64,000 nucleotides of DNA from Nocardioides cynanchi (GTDB taxonomy: Bacteria > Actinomycetota > Actinomycetes > Propionibacteriales > Nocardioidaceae). Both the position numbers and the translations under genes were made by a program. Position 1 is the stretch's first letter; the number at the start of each line of letters is the position of its first letter. The stretch spans positions 3,934,546-3,998,545 of the forward strand of contig NZ_CP044344.1 in NCBI RefSeq assembly GCF_008761635.1. The letters are read 5' to 3'. This document shows positions 8,942 through 17,309 of this stretch, piece by piece. Below the pieces are notes generated by a model. It saw only the letters and a list, made by a program, of their open reading frames with translations, did no database searches and had not been told where the DNA came from.

Positions 8942-9718
8942 TCAGGCGCGGAGGCAGCGTGCCACGAACCGGTCGGAGGCGGGCTTCAACCGCCGCGCCT
9001 CGCTGGTGAACAGCTCCGCGGCGGGACCTCCCGGCCAGTCGCGCGGCAGCAGCTCGGCCGGCAGCCCCGGGTCGGCGAACAGGAACTTGCGCCACTCGTG
9101 CACGAGCCGGAAGCGGGCCGCGAAGGAGGCCTCCTCCTCGTCGTCGTGGCGGGCGAGCTCGTGGCGCACGAGGTCGTCGGCCACGTCCGGCCAGCCGTCG
9201 TACGACGCCGCGAGGCCGGTCAGGTCCCAGGCGGTGACCGGATCGGGCCGCAGTTCCACCGCCACCGCGTGCCGGGCCCGGCCACCCGCCCGGGCCACGA
9301 CGTCGTCGAGCTCGGGCCGGTCGTAGGGGCACAACCAGACTCCCGGAGCGTGCTCGGCGTGCCCGAGGTAGCTCAGCTCCTGCCGGAGCCGGCTGCGCGC
9401 CCCCCGGTCGCCCGGCAGCTCGACGAAGGTCAGGCGCCAGCGGCCGTCCCAGGTCTCGGGGCTGCTGCGGTAGATCCGGCCGGCCGCCTCGGACAGCCGC
9501 TCGATGGCACGCGGGGTGGCCCGGTAACCGGGAGCGGCGGCCACCCGGGTCGGCTCCAGCCAACCCTGCGCGGCCATCCGCGAGATCGCCGTCCGCACCG
9601 CCGGGGCAGCGATCCCCACCGGCTCGAGGAGCCGGATCAGGGCCGAGACGGGGGCCTGGTGGGCGCGGGACCGGAGGTGATCGCCGTACACGTCGAACAG
9701 GGCCGAACGGGCGCGCAT
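8942..9718 (-). CDS. PaaX-family transcriptional regulator
   Basis: The 258-residue protein begins MRARSALFDVYGDHLRS, matching the PaaX N-terminal helix-turn-helix (SALFDVYGDHL). A winged-helix segment follows (LLEPVGIAAPAVRTAISRM, AQGWLEPTR), then the central YRATPRAIERL region and the PaaX C-terminal domain. PaaX proteins repress phenylacetate catabolism genes and respond to phenylacetyl-CoA. The frame continues upstream, but the ATG at 9718 fits the family start. A downstream enoyl-CoA hydratase is a plausible target. Confidence 0.85.
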   Translation of the reverse strand: MRARSALFDVYGDHLRSRAHQAPVSALIRLLEPVGIAAPAVRTAISRMAAQGWLEPTRVAAAPGYRATPRAIERLSEAAGRIYRSSPETWDGRWRLTFVELPGDRGARSRLRQELSYLGHAEHAPGVWLCPYDRPELDDVVARAGGRARHAVAVELRPDPVTAWDLTGLAASYDGWPDVADDLVRHELARHDDEEEASFAARFRLVHEWRKFLFADPGLPAELLPRDWPGGPAAELFTSEARRLKPASDRFVARCLRA

Positions 9719-9776
9719 GGCGTCACTGTGCCAGTACGACGTCGGGGTTGGGCGGGCGCGTGTCGCCGCGATAGGG

Positions 9777-9782
9777 GATAAT
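9777..9782 (+). promoter_or_regulatory. Possible -10 for the DUF3117 gene
   Basis: GATAAT lies in the 137-bp divergent gap between the PaaX-like and DUF3117 genes and would give a leader of about 65 nt. No convincing -35 is present. Confidence 0.3.
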
Positions 9783-9855
9783 GGCTCGACAACGGGCATG
9801 TGGGGGCTCTTTCTCCGCACGCCTCGGTTCCGAACCAACCAGAAGAGGTGCGCGG

Positions 9856-10023
9856 ATGGCGGCAATGAAGCCGCGGACAGGTGACGGTCCGCTCGAGGTC
9901 ACCAAGGAAGGCCGCGGCATCGTGATGCGGGTGCCGCTGGAAGGCGGTGGCCGCCTCGTGGTCGAGCTCAACGCCGACGAGGCGGGGGCGCTGGGAGACG
10001 CACTCAAGGAGGTCGTCGGCTGA
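9856..10023 (+). CDS. DUF3117 small protein
   Basis: The 55-residue protein starts MAAMKPRTGDGPLEVTKEGR and ends in the acidic/hydrophobic LNADEAGALGDALKEVVG, which is the whole DUF3117 family domain. It is conserved across actinobacteria (Rv1211-like) and its role is unknown. AGAAGAGG at 9841-9848 is a good ribosome binding site for the ATG at 9856. pepA begins one base after the stop codon and likely shares the transcript. Confidence 0.85.
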   Translation: MAAMKPRTGDGPLEVTKEGRGIVMRVPLEGGGRLVVELNADEAGALGDALKEVVG

Positions 10024-10024
10024 C

Positions 10025-11560
10025 GTGCCCGCGACCCTCGCCCTTCCCGCCCAGGTCTCGCCTCCTGCTTTCGCACTGAGCGACAAGACGCCGCTCGAGC
10101 TGGGCGGCGTCGAGGTGATGGCGTTCTCGTTCACCGCGGCCGACGGAGTGGTCGACCTCGGCCCGGAGGCCGCGGAGACCGGTGCCGCCCTGGGCCTCGA
10201 CCTGACCGAGGCGCTGGCGGCGCACCGCGCGACCGGCAAGGCCGGCGAGATCGTGTCGGTGCCCGTCGCCGGCCGCGGCGCGCGCTCCGCCCTCCGGCTG
10301 GTGCTGCTGGTCGGCCTCGGCGACGGCACGGACGCCGACTTCCGCCGGGCCGGTGCCGCGCTGGCCCGGGCGACCACCGACCGCGACACGGTGGCGACCA
10401 CGGTCGCCGCGTCCGGAGACGGCCACGCGCTGACCGCGTTCGTGGTCGGCGCGATGCTCGGCTCCTTCGGCTTCCACTGGCGCTCACAGGGTCCCGAGCA
10501 CCACCCCGTACGCCGGATGGTGCTGGCCGGGCTGGCCGACGACGACTACTCCGGCGACCTCGAGCGTGGGCTCGAGCTCGGTGGTGCCGGCTGGCGAGCC
10601 CGGATGCTGTCGACGGTGCCGTCCAACCTCAAGTCGCCGCAGTGGCTGGCCGAGCAGGCCGAGACGCTGGCGCGTGAGCACGGACTGGCGTGCGAGATCT
10701 GGGACGAGCGCAAGCTAGCCAAGCAGGGCTTCGGCGGCATCGTCGGCGTCGGCCAGGCCTCGGCCACGCCGCCGCGGCTGATCCGCCTCGACTACGCGCC
10801 GACCAAGGCGGGCCGCCGGACCCCGCGGGTCGTGCTGGTCGGCAAGGGCATCACCTTCGACACCGGTGGCCTCTCGATCAAGCCCGGCGAGGGCATGACG
10901 ACGATGAAGCGCGACATGACCGGCGGCGCTGTCGTGCTCGCGGTGATGGCGGCCCTCGGTCGGCTCGGCTGCCCGGTCCGGGTGACCGGCCTGGTGCCGG
11001 CCGCCGAGAACGCCATCGGCGGCAACGCACTGCGCCCCGGCGACGTGCTCACCCAGTACGGCGGTCGCACGACCGAGGTGCTCAACACCGACGCCGAGGG
11101 GCGACTGGTGCTGGCCGATGCGATGGCCTACGCCGTCGACCACCTCGACCCGGCCGTGATCGTCGACGTCGCGACCCTGACCGGCGCGATGAAGGTGGCC
11201 CTCGGCCAGCGCGTGGGCGGCTTCTTCGCCAACGACGAGCGGCTCGCCACCCGGTTGTTCGAGGCCGGTGAGGCGTCGGGCGAGCCGCTGTGGCGGATGC
11301 CCCTGGAGCCCGACTACGAGGACACGCTGGCCTCGACGGTCGCCGACTCGAAGAACAACCCCGGCGGGCCGGGTGCGATCACCGCCGCCCTGTTCCTCCA
11401 GCACTTCGCCGGTGACGTGCCGTGGGCGCACCTCGACCTGGCCTCGGTGGGCGACTCGCCCTCGGAGTCCTTCGAGTGGACCACCGGTCCGTCGGGCTTC
11501 GGTGCCCGGGCGCTGCTGACCTGGCTGACCGGGCCCGAGCCGCTGGCCGGCATCGGGTGA
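10025..11560 (+). CDS. pepA: Leucyl aminopeptidase, M17 family
   Basis: The cytosolic, di-metal aminopeptidase has 511 residues. The M17 signature NTDAEGRLVLADA is present. Other metal and catalytic regions are VGKGITFDTGGLSIKP, MKRDMTGGA, and VDVATLTGAM. The N-terminal macro-like domain spans about the first 170 residues. It releases N-terminal amino acids from peptides and in some bacteria also handles Cys-Gly. GTG at 10025 is chosen because AAGGAGG lies 13-19 nt upstream inside the DUF3117 gene and no better start follows. The 3' end overlaps the next start (GTGA). Confidence 0.94.
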   Translation: MPATLALPAQVSPPAFALSDKTPLELGGVEVMAFSFTAADGVVDLGPEAAETGAALGLDLTEALAAHRATGKAGEIVSVPVAGRGARSALRLVLLVGLGDGTDADFRRAGAALARATTDRDTVATTVAASGDGHALTAFVVGAMLGSFGFHWRSQGPEHHPVRRMVLAGLADDDYSGDLERGLELGGAGWRARMLSTVPSNLKSPQWLAEQAETLAREHGLACEIWDERKLAKQGFGGIVGVGQASATPPRLIRLDYAPTKAGRRTPRVVLVGKGITFDTGGLSIKPGEGMTTMKRDMTGGAVVLAVMAALGRLGCPVRVTGLVPAAENAIGGNALRPGDVLTQYGGRTTEVLNTDAEGRLVLADAMAYAVDHLDPAVIVDVATLTGAMKVALGQRVGGFFANDERLATRLFEAGEASGEPLWRMPLEPDYEDTLASTVADSKNNPGGPGAITAALFLQHFAGDVPWAHLDLASVGDSPSESFEWTTGPSGFGARALLTWLTGPEPLAGIG

Positions 11561-11904
11561 CCGACCTGCGGGGGCTGACCGTCCGCTGGTCGCTGGAGGG
11601 AGCCCCCGAGGGGGTCGAGGAGGCGCTGGCCGCCTACGTCGCGGAGACGTCGTACGACCGGTTCAGCGCGATGCCCGACCTCGCCTTCAAGAGCTGGCGC
11701 TGCGTGAGCGGCGCGTGGTTCGAGGGCTGCTACGTCTTCGCCGACGACGCGAGCCGGGCGGCCTTCCAGGCCACCTTCACGGCCGGCGCCGCCGACGCCC
11801 CGGGCTCGCAGATCATCGGCAGCCCTCCGGTGCTGATCGAGGCCTGCACCATTGTGGCGGTCGCCGAGGGCGGCGCCGGATTCCGGCCCGCCCGCCCCGC
11901 CTGA
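11557..11904 (+). CDS. Conserved hypothetical, possible dimeric alpha/beta-barrel (YdhR-like)
   Basis: The 115-residue product starts at a GTG overlapping the pepA stop. The pattern YDRFSAMPDLAFKSWRCVSGAWFEGCYVF, followed by a DASRAAFQATF helix, resembles small YdhR/ABM-type ferredoxin-like barrels: strand, helix, a strand with Gly-x-Tyr-x-Phe, then an acidic residue and Ala-rich helix. Those proteins are often monooxygenases or of unknown role. No catalytic residues can be assigned. Translational coupling to pepA is likely. Confidence 0.5.
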   Translation: MTDLRGLTVRWSLEGAPEGVEEALAAYVAETSYDRFSAMPDLAFKSWRCVSGAWFEGCYVFADDASRAAFQATFTAGAADAPGSQIIGSPPVLIEACTIVAVAEGGAGFRPARPA

Positions 11905-11914
11905 GCCGGCGGCG

Positions 11915-12577
11915 TCACGCCCCGGAGGCGTCGGGCGACCATTCCTTCTTCGCGACCAGCAGCCCGTCGCCGACCGGGAGCAGCATCGGCACCAGGGACT
12001 CGTGGGCGGCGATCTCCCGGCCGAGGTCGCGGATCACGGTGGTCTCCTCGTCGCGCTGCGAGGGGTCGGCCACCCGGTCGTGCCACAACGCGTTGTCGAA
12101 GGCCACGATGCCGCCCGGACGGAGCAGGCGCAGGGCCTCCTTGAGGTAGGCGGCGTACTCGGTCTTGTCACCGTCGCAGAAGACGAGGTCGTAGTGGCCG
12201 TCGGTCAGCCGGGGGAGCACGTCGAGCGCGGCACCGGCGATGGTCCGGGCCCGCTGCGGTGCGACTCCGCCCTCGTTGAAGGTCTCCCGGGCCAGCCGCT
12301 GGTGCTCGGCCTCGATGTCGACGGTGGTCAGGATGCCGTCGGGGCGCATCCCGCGCAGGAGCCACAGGCCGCTGACGCCGGTGCCGGTGCCCACCTCGAC
12401 CACCGCGCGGGCCTCGATCACCGAGGCCAGGAAGCGCAGTGCGGCGCCGCCGCCCGGGCTGATCGCGACCACCCCGACCTCGTCGGCGCGGGCGCGCGCG
12501 GCGGCGAGCACGTCGTCCTCGGCCACGAAGCTCTCGGTGTAGGACCAGCTGGCGGGCTTGGGCGGGGCAACGGGCAT
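11915..12577 (-). CDS. SAM-dependent O-methyltransferase (Rv1220c-like)
   Basis: This is a 220-residue class I methyltransferase of the caffeoyl-CoA/catechol O-methyltransferase type. The SAM-binding motif is VVEVGTGTGVSGLWLLRG, followed by an acidic VDIEAEHQ. FCDGDKTEYAAY and AFDNALWHDRVADP carry the usual metal-binding Asp/Asn residues of this family. The same gene stands divergent from sigE in mycobacteria, so the arrangement is old. Its substrate is unknown. It converges on the small YdhR-like gene with 10 bp between stops. Confidence 0.88.
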   Translation of the reverse strand: MPVAPPKPASWSYTESFVAEDDVLAAARARADEVGVVAISPGGGAALRFLASVIEARAVVEVGTGTGVSGLWLLRGMRPDGILTTVDIEAEHQRLARETFNEGGVAPQRARTIAGAALDVLPRLTDGHYDLVFCDGDKTEYAAYLKEALRLLRPGGIVAFDNALWHDRVADPSQRDEETTVIRDLGREIAAHESLVPMLLPVGDGLLVAKKEWSPDASGA

Positions 12578-12648
12578 CGCGGTCGGAGCCTTCCGGTCGG
12601 GGCGTCGGTCAGGCCGACACTATCGCGAGGGGACCGGGTCGGAATCGG

Positions 12649-12676
12649 GGAACATTGCCGACCCCCTCGCTCGTTG
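12649..12676 (+). promoter_or_regulatory. Candidate ECF-sigma promoter for sigE
   Basis: GGAAC (12649-12653), an 18-nt spacer, then CGTTG (12672-12676). This matches the GGAAC/GTT pattern used by SigE- and SigH-type sigma factors. It lies 140 bp before the sigE start, so autoregulation or SigH-type oxidative control is plausible. Confidence 0.5.
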
Positions 12677-12815
12677 GAGGAGTGAGTCGGCCGCGAGTTC
12701 ACATGATGTGGCGGGCTCTGCTCACAGGTTCCTCTCAGTCGCAGGGTCGAGAGTTCTCACGAAGGGAAAGCCACTGTTCGGGTCACCGGCGCGCAGGCGC
12801 CCTCAGGAGGAGTCC

Positions 12816-13427
12816 GTGGACGCCGTGTCCAGCCAGGCGTACGACGACACCCAGGCCGACCACGACGGCGTGCCGACGTGGGAGGAGATCGTCGACCGGC
12901 ACTCCGAGCGCGTCTACCGGCTCGCGTTCCGCCTGACCGGCAACCGCCACGACGCCGAGGACCTGACCCAGGAGGTGTTCGTCCGCGTCTTCCGGAGCCT
13001 GTCCACCTACCAGCCCGGCACGTTCGAGGGCTGGATCCACCGGATCACCACCAACCTCTTCCTCGACCAGGCCCGCCGCAAGCAGCGGATCCGCTTCGAC
13101 GCCCTGTCCGACGAGCGTGCCGACCGCCTGCACAGCGCGCTGCCGACGCCCGACACGGCGTACGCCGACCAGACGTTCGACGACGACATCGAGCGCGCCC
13201 TGTCCACCCTGCCGCCGGAGTTCCGGGCGGCCGTGGTGCTGTGCGACGTCGAGGGGCTCTCCTACGACGAGATCGCCACGATCCTCGACGCCAAGCTCGG
13301 CACCGTGCGCTCCCGGATCCACCGCGGCCGCGCGATGCTGCGCGAGGCCCTGGCCCACCGCGCTCCCGCCGACGGCCGCACCCGCTACCGCGGACCGGCC
13401 GTCCTGCCGCAGGGGTCGACGTCGTGA
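12816..13427 (+). CDS. sigE: ECF RNA polymerase sigma factor SigE
   Basis: The 203-residue sigma factor has region 2 at DAEDLTQEVFVRVFRSL, then TFEGWIHRITTNLFLD, and region 4 at LPPEFRAAVVLCDVEGLSYD followed by LGTVRSRIHRGRAML. The helix-turn-helix is in the last of these. In mycobacteria SigE controls surface-stress genes, and the following rseA and htrA genes are the same as here. GTG at 12816 has AGGAGG at 12805-12810; the frame is open further upstream, but that part lacks family similarity. The stop overlaps the anti-sigma start by 4 nt. Confidence 0.93.
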   Translation: MDAVSSQAYDDTQADHDGVPTWEEIVDRHSERVYRLAFRLTGNRHDAEDLTQEVFVRVFRSLSTYQPGTFEGWIHRITTNLFLDQARRKQRIRFDALSDERADRLHSALPTPDTAYADQTFDDDIERALSTLPPEFRAAVVLCDVEGLSYDEIATILDAKLGTVRSRIHRGRAMLREALAHRAPADGRTRYRGPAVLPQGSTS

Positions 13428-13984
13428 TCGGCCACCTCGGCCCCCGGATCAGCGCCCTGCTCGACGGCCAGCTCACGCCGGCCGAGGAGGACCGCGCCTG
13501 GGAGCACGTCCACGCCTGCCACGAGTGCCGCGACGAGGTCGAGCGCGAGGGCTGGGTGAAGACTCGGCTCTCCTCGATGCAGTACGCCGGCTCGCCGGCG
13601 CCGGCGCACCTCAAGGGCTCGCTGATGGTCTCCGGGGTGATCGCCCAGTGGCACGAGGCGATGCCCGAGGAGATGTTCCTGGCCGTGGGCGGGCGCACCC
13701 GCCGGCATCTCGGTCTGGCCGGGATCGGCGGTGGCGCCATCGGTGCCGCGGTGATGGGGGTGCTCGCCCTGGGCGCCTCACCGGCCAACGCGCCGGGCTC
13801 GGTGGACGGCCCGGTCGAGGTCTCGCACGGCAGCTCGCTGTCGAGCTCGATCACCGCCGTCGTCGACCGCACCGACCCGCGGGCCGCCCAGTCGTCCCAC
13901 CCGTCACCGCAGCCCGGGTCGACCCGGAGCCGTTCGGACGCCGACCCGGTGCTCCGCGCGCTGCGTCGTACACTCGCGCAGTAG
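13424..13984 (+). CDS. rseA: SigE anti-sigma factor, ZAS zinc-finger type
   Basis: The 186-residue product starts at a GTG overlapping the sigE stop. The zinc-associated anti-sigma motif His-x3-Cys-x2-Cys is visible as HACHEC within HVHACHECRDEVE. A hydrophobic Gly/Ala-rich segment (GLAGIGGGAIGAAVMGVLAL, about residues 98-117) could anchor or associate it with the membrane. The C-terminus is Ser/Pro-rich and low complexity. By analogy with mycobacterial RseA it binds SigE and is removed under envelope or redox stress. Confidence 0.88.
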   Translation: MIGHLGPRISALLDGQLTPAEEDRAWEHVHACHECRDEVEREGWVKTRLSSMQYAGSPAPAHLKGSLMVSGVIAQWHEAMPEEMFLAVGGRTRRHLGLAGIGGGAIGAAVMGVLALGASPANAPGSVDGPVEVSHGSSLSSSITAVVDRTDPRAAQSSHPSPQPGSTRSRSDADPVLRALRRTLAQ

Positions 13985-14048
13985 GGCCCGACCGGGCCGG
14001 AACGCCGCCGCGAGGGCGGCATCTCGAGGGTGGAGAGCCAGGTCCCGC

Positions 14049-15368
14049 GTGAGCGACGAGCAACCCGGTAGCGACGACACCGCGCCGCTCGCAGGCTCCG
14101 ACGGTGGGAGCTGGCTGCCGCCGCGCGTGCAGCCGCCTCCCCCGTTGCGCGACGAGATCACCGGCTACGGAGGTGCTCCGGCGGCCTTCGGCACCGGTTA
14201 CCCGCCGCCCGGCCCGTCGACCCAGCCGTACGGCGTACCGCCGGCACCGCCCCCGCCGCCGCGCGGGCGGGTGCCCGGCTGGCTGTGGCCGGTGGTGTGC
14301 GTGCTCGCGCTGCTGCTCGGCGTGGTCGGTGGTGTCGCGGGCGGCGCCGCCTACGAGAGCTGGCACCGCCACCACACCGAGGGCCGGCTCGCCGGTGGGC
14401 TGGGTGAGGCCGGCACCGTGTCGAAGCGTCCCCTGCCGGGCAACCACTCCGTCGCCGCGGTCGCCCAGCGCCTGCTGCCGAGCACGATCCAGGTGCTGGC
14501 GGCCTACCAGGGCAAGAAGGACGGCGCGACCGGCTCGGGGTTCGTCCTCGACAGCGCCGGGCACTACATCACCAACAACCACGTCGTCGCCGACGCCGTC
14601 GCCAACGGCGGCCCGATCGAGATCGTGGACCAGAAGGGCGACAAGTTCACCGCGACCGTGGTGGGCCGCAGCCCGACCTACGACCTGGCCGTCCTCTACG
14701 TGAAGGGCGGCCCGTCGCTGCCGCCGGCCAGCCTCGGTTCGGCCCACCTGCTCCGGGTCGGCGACCAGGTCGTGGCCTTCGGGTCACCCCTCGGGCTGAG
14801 CAGCACCGTCACCTCGGGCATCGTCAGCGCGCTGAACCGTCCGGTCACCACCAGCGACTCGACCTCCGAGGCCTCGTCGTACATCAACGCGGTGCAGACC
14901 GATGCCGCGATCAACCCGGGCAACTCCGGTGGGCCGCTGGTGGATCTCTCCGGCCGCGTCGTCGGTGTGAACTCCGCGATCGCCACCACCGGCAGCAGCG
15001 GCACCGGTCAGTCGGGCAACATCGGGGTCGGCTTCGCCATCCCGATCGACCAGGTCAAGATCACCGCCGACCAGATCCTGCGCACCGGTGCGGCGCGCTA
15101 TCCGGTGATCGGCGCCACCGTGAACACGTCCGGGGCCGGCGGGTCGGGTGCCCGGATCCTGGCGGTGACGAAGTCCAGCCCGGCCGCCCGAGCCGGGCTG
15201 CACAAGGGCGACGTGGTCACCGCCGTCGCCGGTGAGCCCGTGGCCGACGGGATCGCGCTGATCGTGGCGATCCGGGCGCACCAGCCCGGCGACACCGTGC
15301 CGTTCACGGTCCGCCGGGGCGGCTCCACGATGTCGGTGAGGATCACGCTGGGGTCTCAGGTCGGCTGA
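14049..15368 (+). CDS. htrA: HtrA/DegP-like membrane-anchored serine protease with PDZ domain
   Basis: The 439-residue protein has a proline-rich cytoplasmic N-terminus (about 1-75), one transmembrane helix (about 80-103) and an extracytoplasmic trypsin-like domain. The catalytic triad is His178 in TNNHVV, Asp212 in YDLAVLYV and Ser293 in GNSGGPL. A PDZ domain occupies about 345-436 (ARILAVTKSSPAARAGL). It should degrade or refold damaged envelope proteins and may take part in the SigE stress response. GTG at 14049 is 64 bp after the anti-sigma gene, consistent with one operon. Confidence 0.95.
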   Translation: MSDEQPGSDDTAPLAGSDGGSWLPPRVQPPPPLRDEITGYGGAPAAFGTGYPPPGPSTQPYGVPPAPPPPPRGRVPGWLWPVVCVLALLLGVVGGVAGGAAYESWHRHHTEGRLAGGLGEAGTVSKRPLPGNHSVAAVAQRLLPSTIQVLAAYQGKKDGATGSGFVLDSAGHYITNNHVVADAVANGGPIEIVDQKGDKFTATVVGRSPTYDLAVLYVKGGPSLPPASLGSAHLLRVGDQVVAFGSPLGLSSTVTSGIVSALNRPVTTSDSTSEASSYINAVQTDAAINPGNSGGPLVDLSGRVVGVNSAIATTGSSGTGQSGNIGVGFAIPIDQVKITADQILRTGAARYPVIGATVNTSGAGGSGARILAVTKSSPAARAGLHKGDVVTAVAGEPVADGIALIVAIRAHQPGDTVPFTVRRGGSTMSVRITLGSQVG

Positions 15369-15398
15369 CCTCCCACACACCGACTTGGACGATGCTTC

Positions 15399-15404
15399 TA
15401 AGGT
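15399..15404 (+). promoter_or_regulatory. Leaderless -10 for the DUF3105 gene
   Basis: TAAGGT, then exactly 6 nt, then GTG at 15411. It separates this gene from the htrA operon. Confidence 0.55.
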
Positions 15405-15410
15405 GTCGTC

Positions 15411-16247
15411 GTGGCCAAGCCCTCCCGACGTGAAGCCGAAGCCGCGCGACGCGAGCGCGCGGCCCAGATCCAGCGCGAGCACCAGCAGCGCGAGCGCCGC
15501 CGGATCATGCTCGGCGTCGTCGTCGTCCTGCTGATCCTGATCGGCATCGGCTTCGGTGTCTACCGCGGCCTCCACAAGACCAAGCTGTCGGCGGACACCC
15601 AACAGATCCTGCCGGCCGCGGTGACCGGCCAGACGACCACCGAGACCAAGCCCAGCACGGTGGCCAACCCGACCAAGATCTCCGGCGTGATCGCCTACGA
15701 CACGGCCGGCTACCCCGGCCCGGGTACGCCAGGGCCCGGCACCCTCTCCCACGACCACGTCACCGGCCCGGTCACCTACGCGGTGACCCCGCCGGTCGGT
15801 GGCGAGCACAACGCGATCTGGATGAACGCCGGCGTCTACACCAAGCCGGTGCCCTCCGAGCGGGCCGTGCACAACCTCGAGCACGGCGCCGTCTGGATCA
15901 CCTACGACCCCGACCTCTCGGCCGCCAAGGTTCAGCAGCTGGTCGACTTCTTCGACAAGCAGACCATGATCTCGGAGTCGGGCGGCCGGTCCAACCGGTA
16001 CGTCGACCTGAGTCCCTGGACCGACAACAGCCTGCCGAGCCCGATCATGATCAGCTCGTGGGGCTACCAGCTCGGTGTGGACAGCCCGACCGACCCGCGC
16101 CTCCAGCAGTTCGTGGACACCTTCCGCAACAGCAAGACCTACAGCCCGGAGTACGGCTCGCCCGTGGACGGCGTACCGGTGCAGACCGGTGGTCAGCCCG
16201 CGATCAACGGCTCGTCCAAGCCCAACCCCGCCGGCGCTGCCAACTGA
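15411..16247 (+). CDS. DUF3105 membrane-anchored protein
   Basis: The 278-residue protein has a highly charged N-terminus (RREAEAARRERAAQ), a single transmembrane helix (about residues 33-51) and an external domain. The DUF3105 landmarks are HNAIWMNAGVY and VHNLEHGAVWITYDP, with conserved histidines. Family members are widespread in actinobacteria and have no proven function; the His/Glu cluster could bind metal, which is inference. The GTG start is supported by a leaderless promoter. The C-terminus is Pro/Gly/Ser-rich. It converges directly on a small HTH gene with no gap between stops. Confidence 0.85.
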   Translation: MAKPSRREAEAARRERAAQIQREHQQRERRRIMLGVVVVLLILIGIGFGVYRGLHKTKLSADTQQILPAAVTGQTTTETKPSTVANPTKISGVIAYDTAGYPGPGTPGPGTLSHDHVTGPVTYAVTPPVGGEHNAIWMNAGVYTKPVPSERAVHNLEHGAVWITYDPDLSAAKVQQLVDFFDKQTMISESGGRSNRYVDLSPWTDNSLPSPIMISSWGYQLGVDSPTDPRLQQFVDTFRNSKTYSPEYGSPVDGVPVQTGGQPAINGSSKPNPAGAAN

Positions 16248-16502
16248 TCAGTCGACCTCGGTGGGCCGCTCGTCGGCGGCCGGCTCGGAGAACGGGTGCT
16301 GGTCCACGAAGGTCCGCGCCTCGTCGTACATCCGCTCGATGTAGGCCTCCAGCTGGCTGGCCTCGACCCGCCACTGGCCGCGGCCGCCGATCTTGATCGC
16401 CGCCAGGTCGCCGCGGCGCACCAGGGCGTAGACCTGCGCGCTGGAGGTGCTCAGGATCTCGGCGACGTCCGCGAGCGTGAGGAAGCGTGGCGTGGGAGCC
16501 AT
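16248..16502 (-). CDS. Excisionase/MerR-like helix-turn-helix protein (BldC-type)
   Basis: The 84-residue protein reads LTLADVAEILSTSSAQVYAL, then GDLAAIKIGGRGQWRV and LEAYI. This is the winged-helix pattern of BldC/excisionase-type DNA-binding proteins (the second strand giving WRV and a final acidic helix). The C-terminal 25 residues are acidic and probably disordered. No phage genes are nearby, so it is more likely a small chromosomal regulator. The ATG at 16502 begins the recognisable domain. Confidence 0.8.
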   Translation of the reverse strand: MAPTPRFLTLADVAEILSTSSAQVYALVRRGDLAAIKIGGRGQWRVEASQLEAYIERMYDEARTFVDQHPFSEPAADERPTEVD

Positions 16503-16602
16503 GGGGCCATCGTTGCACGAGTGACCGTCCGCCCGGGCCCGGCTCGAACGAGCCTGTGGAGGAGGGTGCACCGGAGGCCGGTTCTGGGGTGAGAATGGCG
16601 CG

Positions 16603-17307
16603 GTGAGCAGGACTCTCGGGAAGACTGACACGCCCTCAGGCAGCTTGCCGGCCTCGTCCGCGGCCATGGTGCCGGCCACCCGCGCCACCACGCCGGGCTG
16701 GCGCGACCCCCGGATGTGGGTCGGGATCGCGATCGTGGCCGCCTCGGTCGTGGTCGGGTCGCTGGTGCTCGGCGCCTCCGACGACACCGCGCCGGTCTGG
16801 GCCGCGGCCCGCACCATGGGCACCGGCCACGTGCTGACCGCGGACGACCTGACCGTACGCCGCGTGCACTTCGCCGACGCCTCGGACGCCGACCTCTACT
16901 ACCCGGCCGGTCGGCCGCTCCCGGCCGACCTGCGGCTGGTGCACGGCGTGGGTGCCGGCGAGCTGCTGCCCCGGGGCGCCGTCGGCTCCGCCTCGGCCGG
17001 CGAGCTGCGGCAGGTGCCGGTCTCGGTCGCGGCCGACCAGGTGCCCGGCTCGGTCGCGGCCGGCGCCAGCGTCGACGTCTATCTTCGCCCGTCGTCGCGC
17101 GCCGGCTGCCAAGGCTCCCCGGTGTGCACCGGGCAGCCGGTCCTGTCCGGGGTCACCGTGCTCGAGGCGCCGCCTCCCGACCAGGAGTTCGGGGCTGGCG
17201 GTCAGCGGATGCTGGTGCTCGCGATGAGCAGCGGCGAGGCGCAGACGTTCTTCCGGCTCCTGGCCTCGGTCGACGACCCGGCGCTCACCGTGGTGGGCAG
17301 GGGCTGA
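16603..17307 (+). CDS. SAF-domain protein, CpaB/RcpC-like
   Basis: The product has 234 residues: a cytoplasmic N-terminus, one transmembrane helix (about 38-56), and an SAF domain that begins VWAAARTMGTGHVLTADDL and contains GVGAGELLPRGAV. SAF domains of this layout occur in CpaB/RcpC pilus-assembly proteins. GTG at 16603 has GAGAAT 6 nt upstream, a near match to the leaderless pattern seen elsewhere. It is followed after 2 nt by a CpaE-like ATPase, but no CpaF, TadB/C or pilin gene is nearby. Confidence 0.75.
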   Translation: MSRTLGKTDTPSGSLPASSAAMVPATRATTPGWRDPRMWVGIAIVAASVVVGSLVLGASDDTAPVWAAARTMGTGHVLTADDLTVRRVHFADASDADLYYPAGRPLPADLRLVHGVGAGELLPRGAVGSASAGELRQVPVSVAADQVPGSVAAGASVDVYLRPSSRAGCQGSPVCTGQPVLSGVTVLEAPPPDQEFGAGGQRMLVLAMSSGEAQTFFRLLASVDDPALTVVGRG

Positions 17308-17309
17308 GC

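Noticed and set aside
16248..16502. Excisionase as evidence of a prophage or integrative element
   Set aside because: There is no integrase, attachment repeat or phage gene nearby. BldC-like regulators share this fold.
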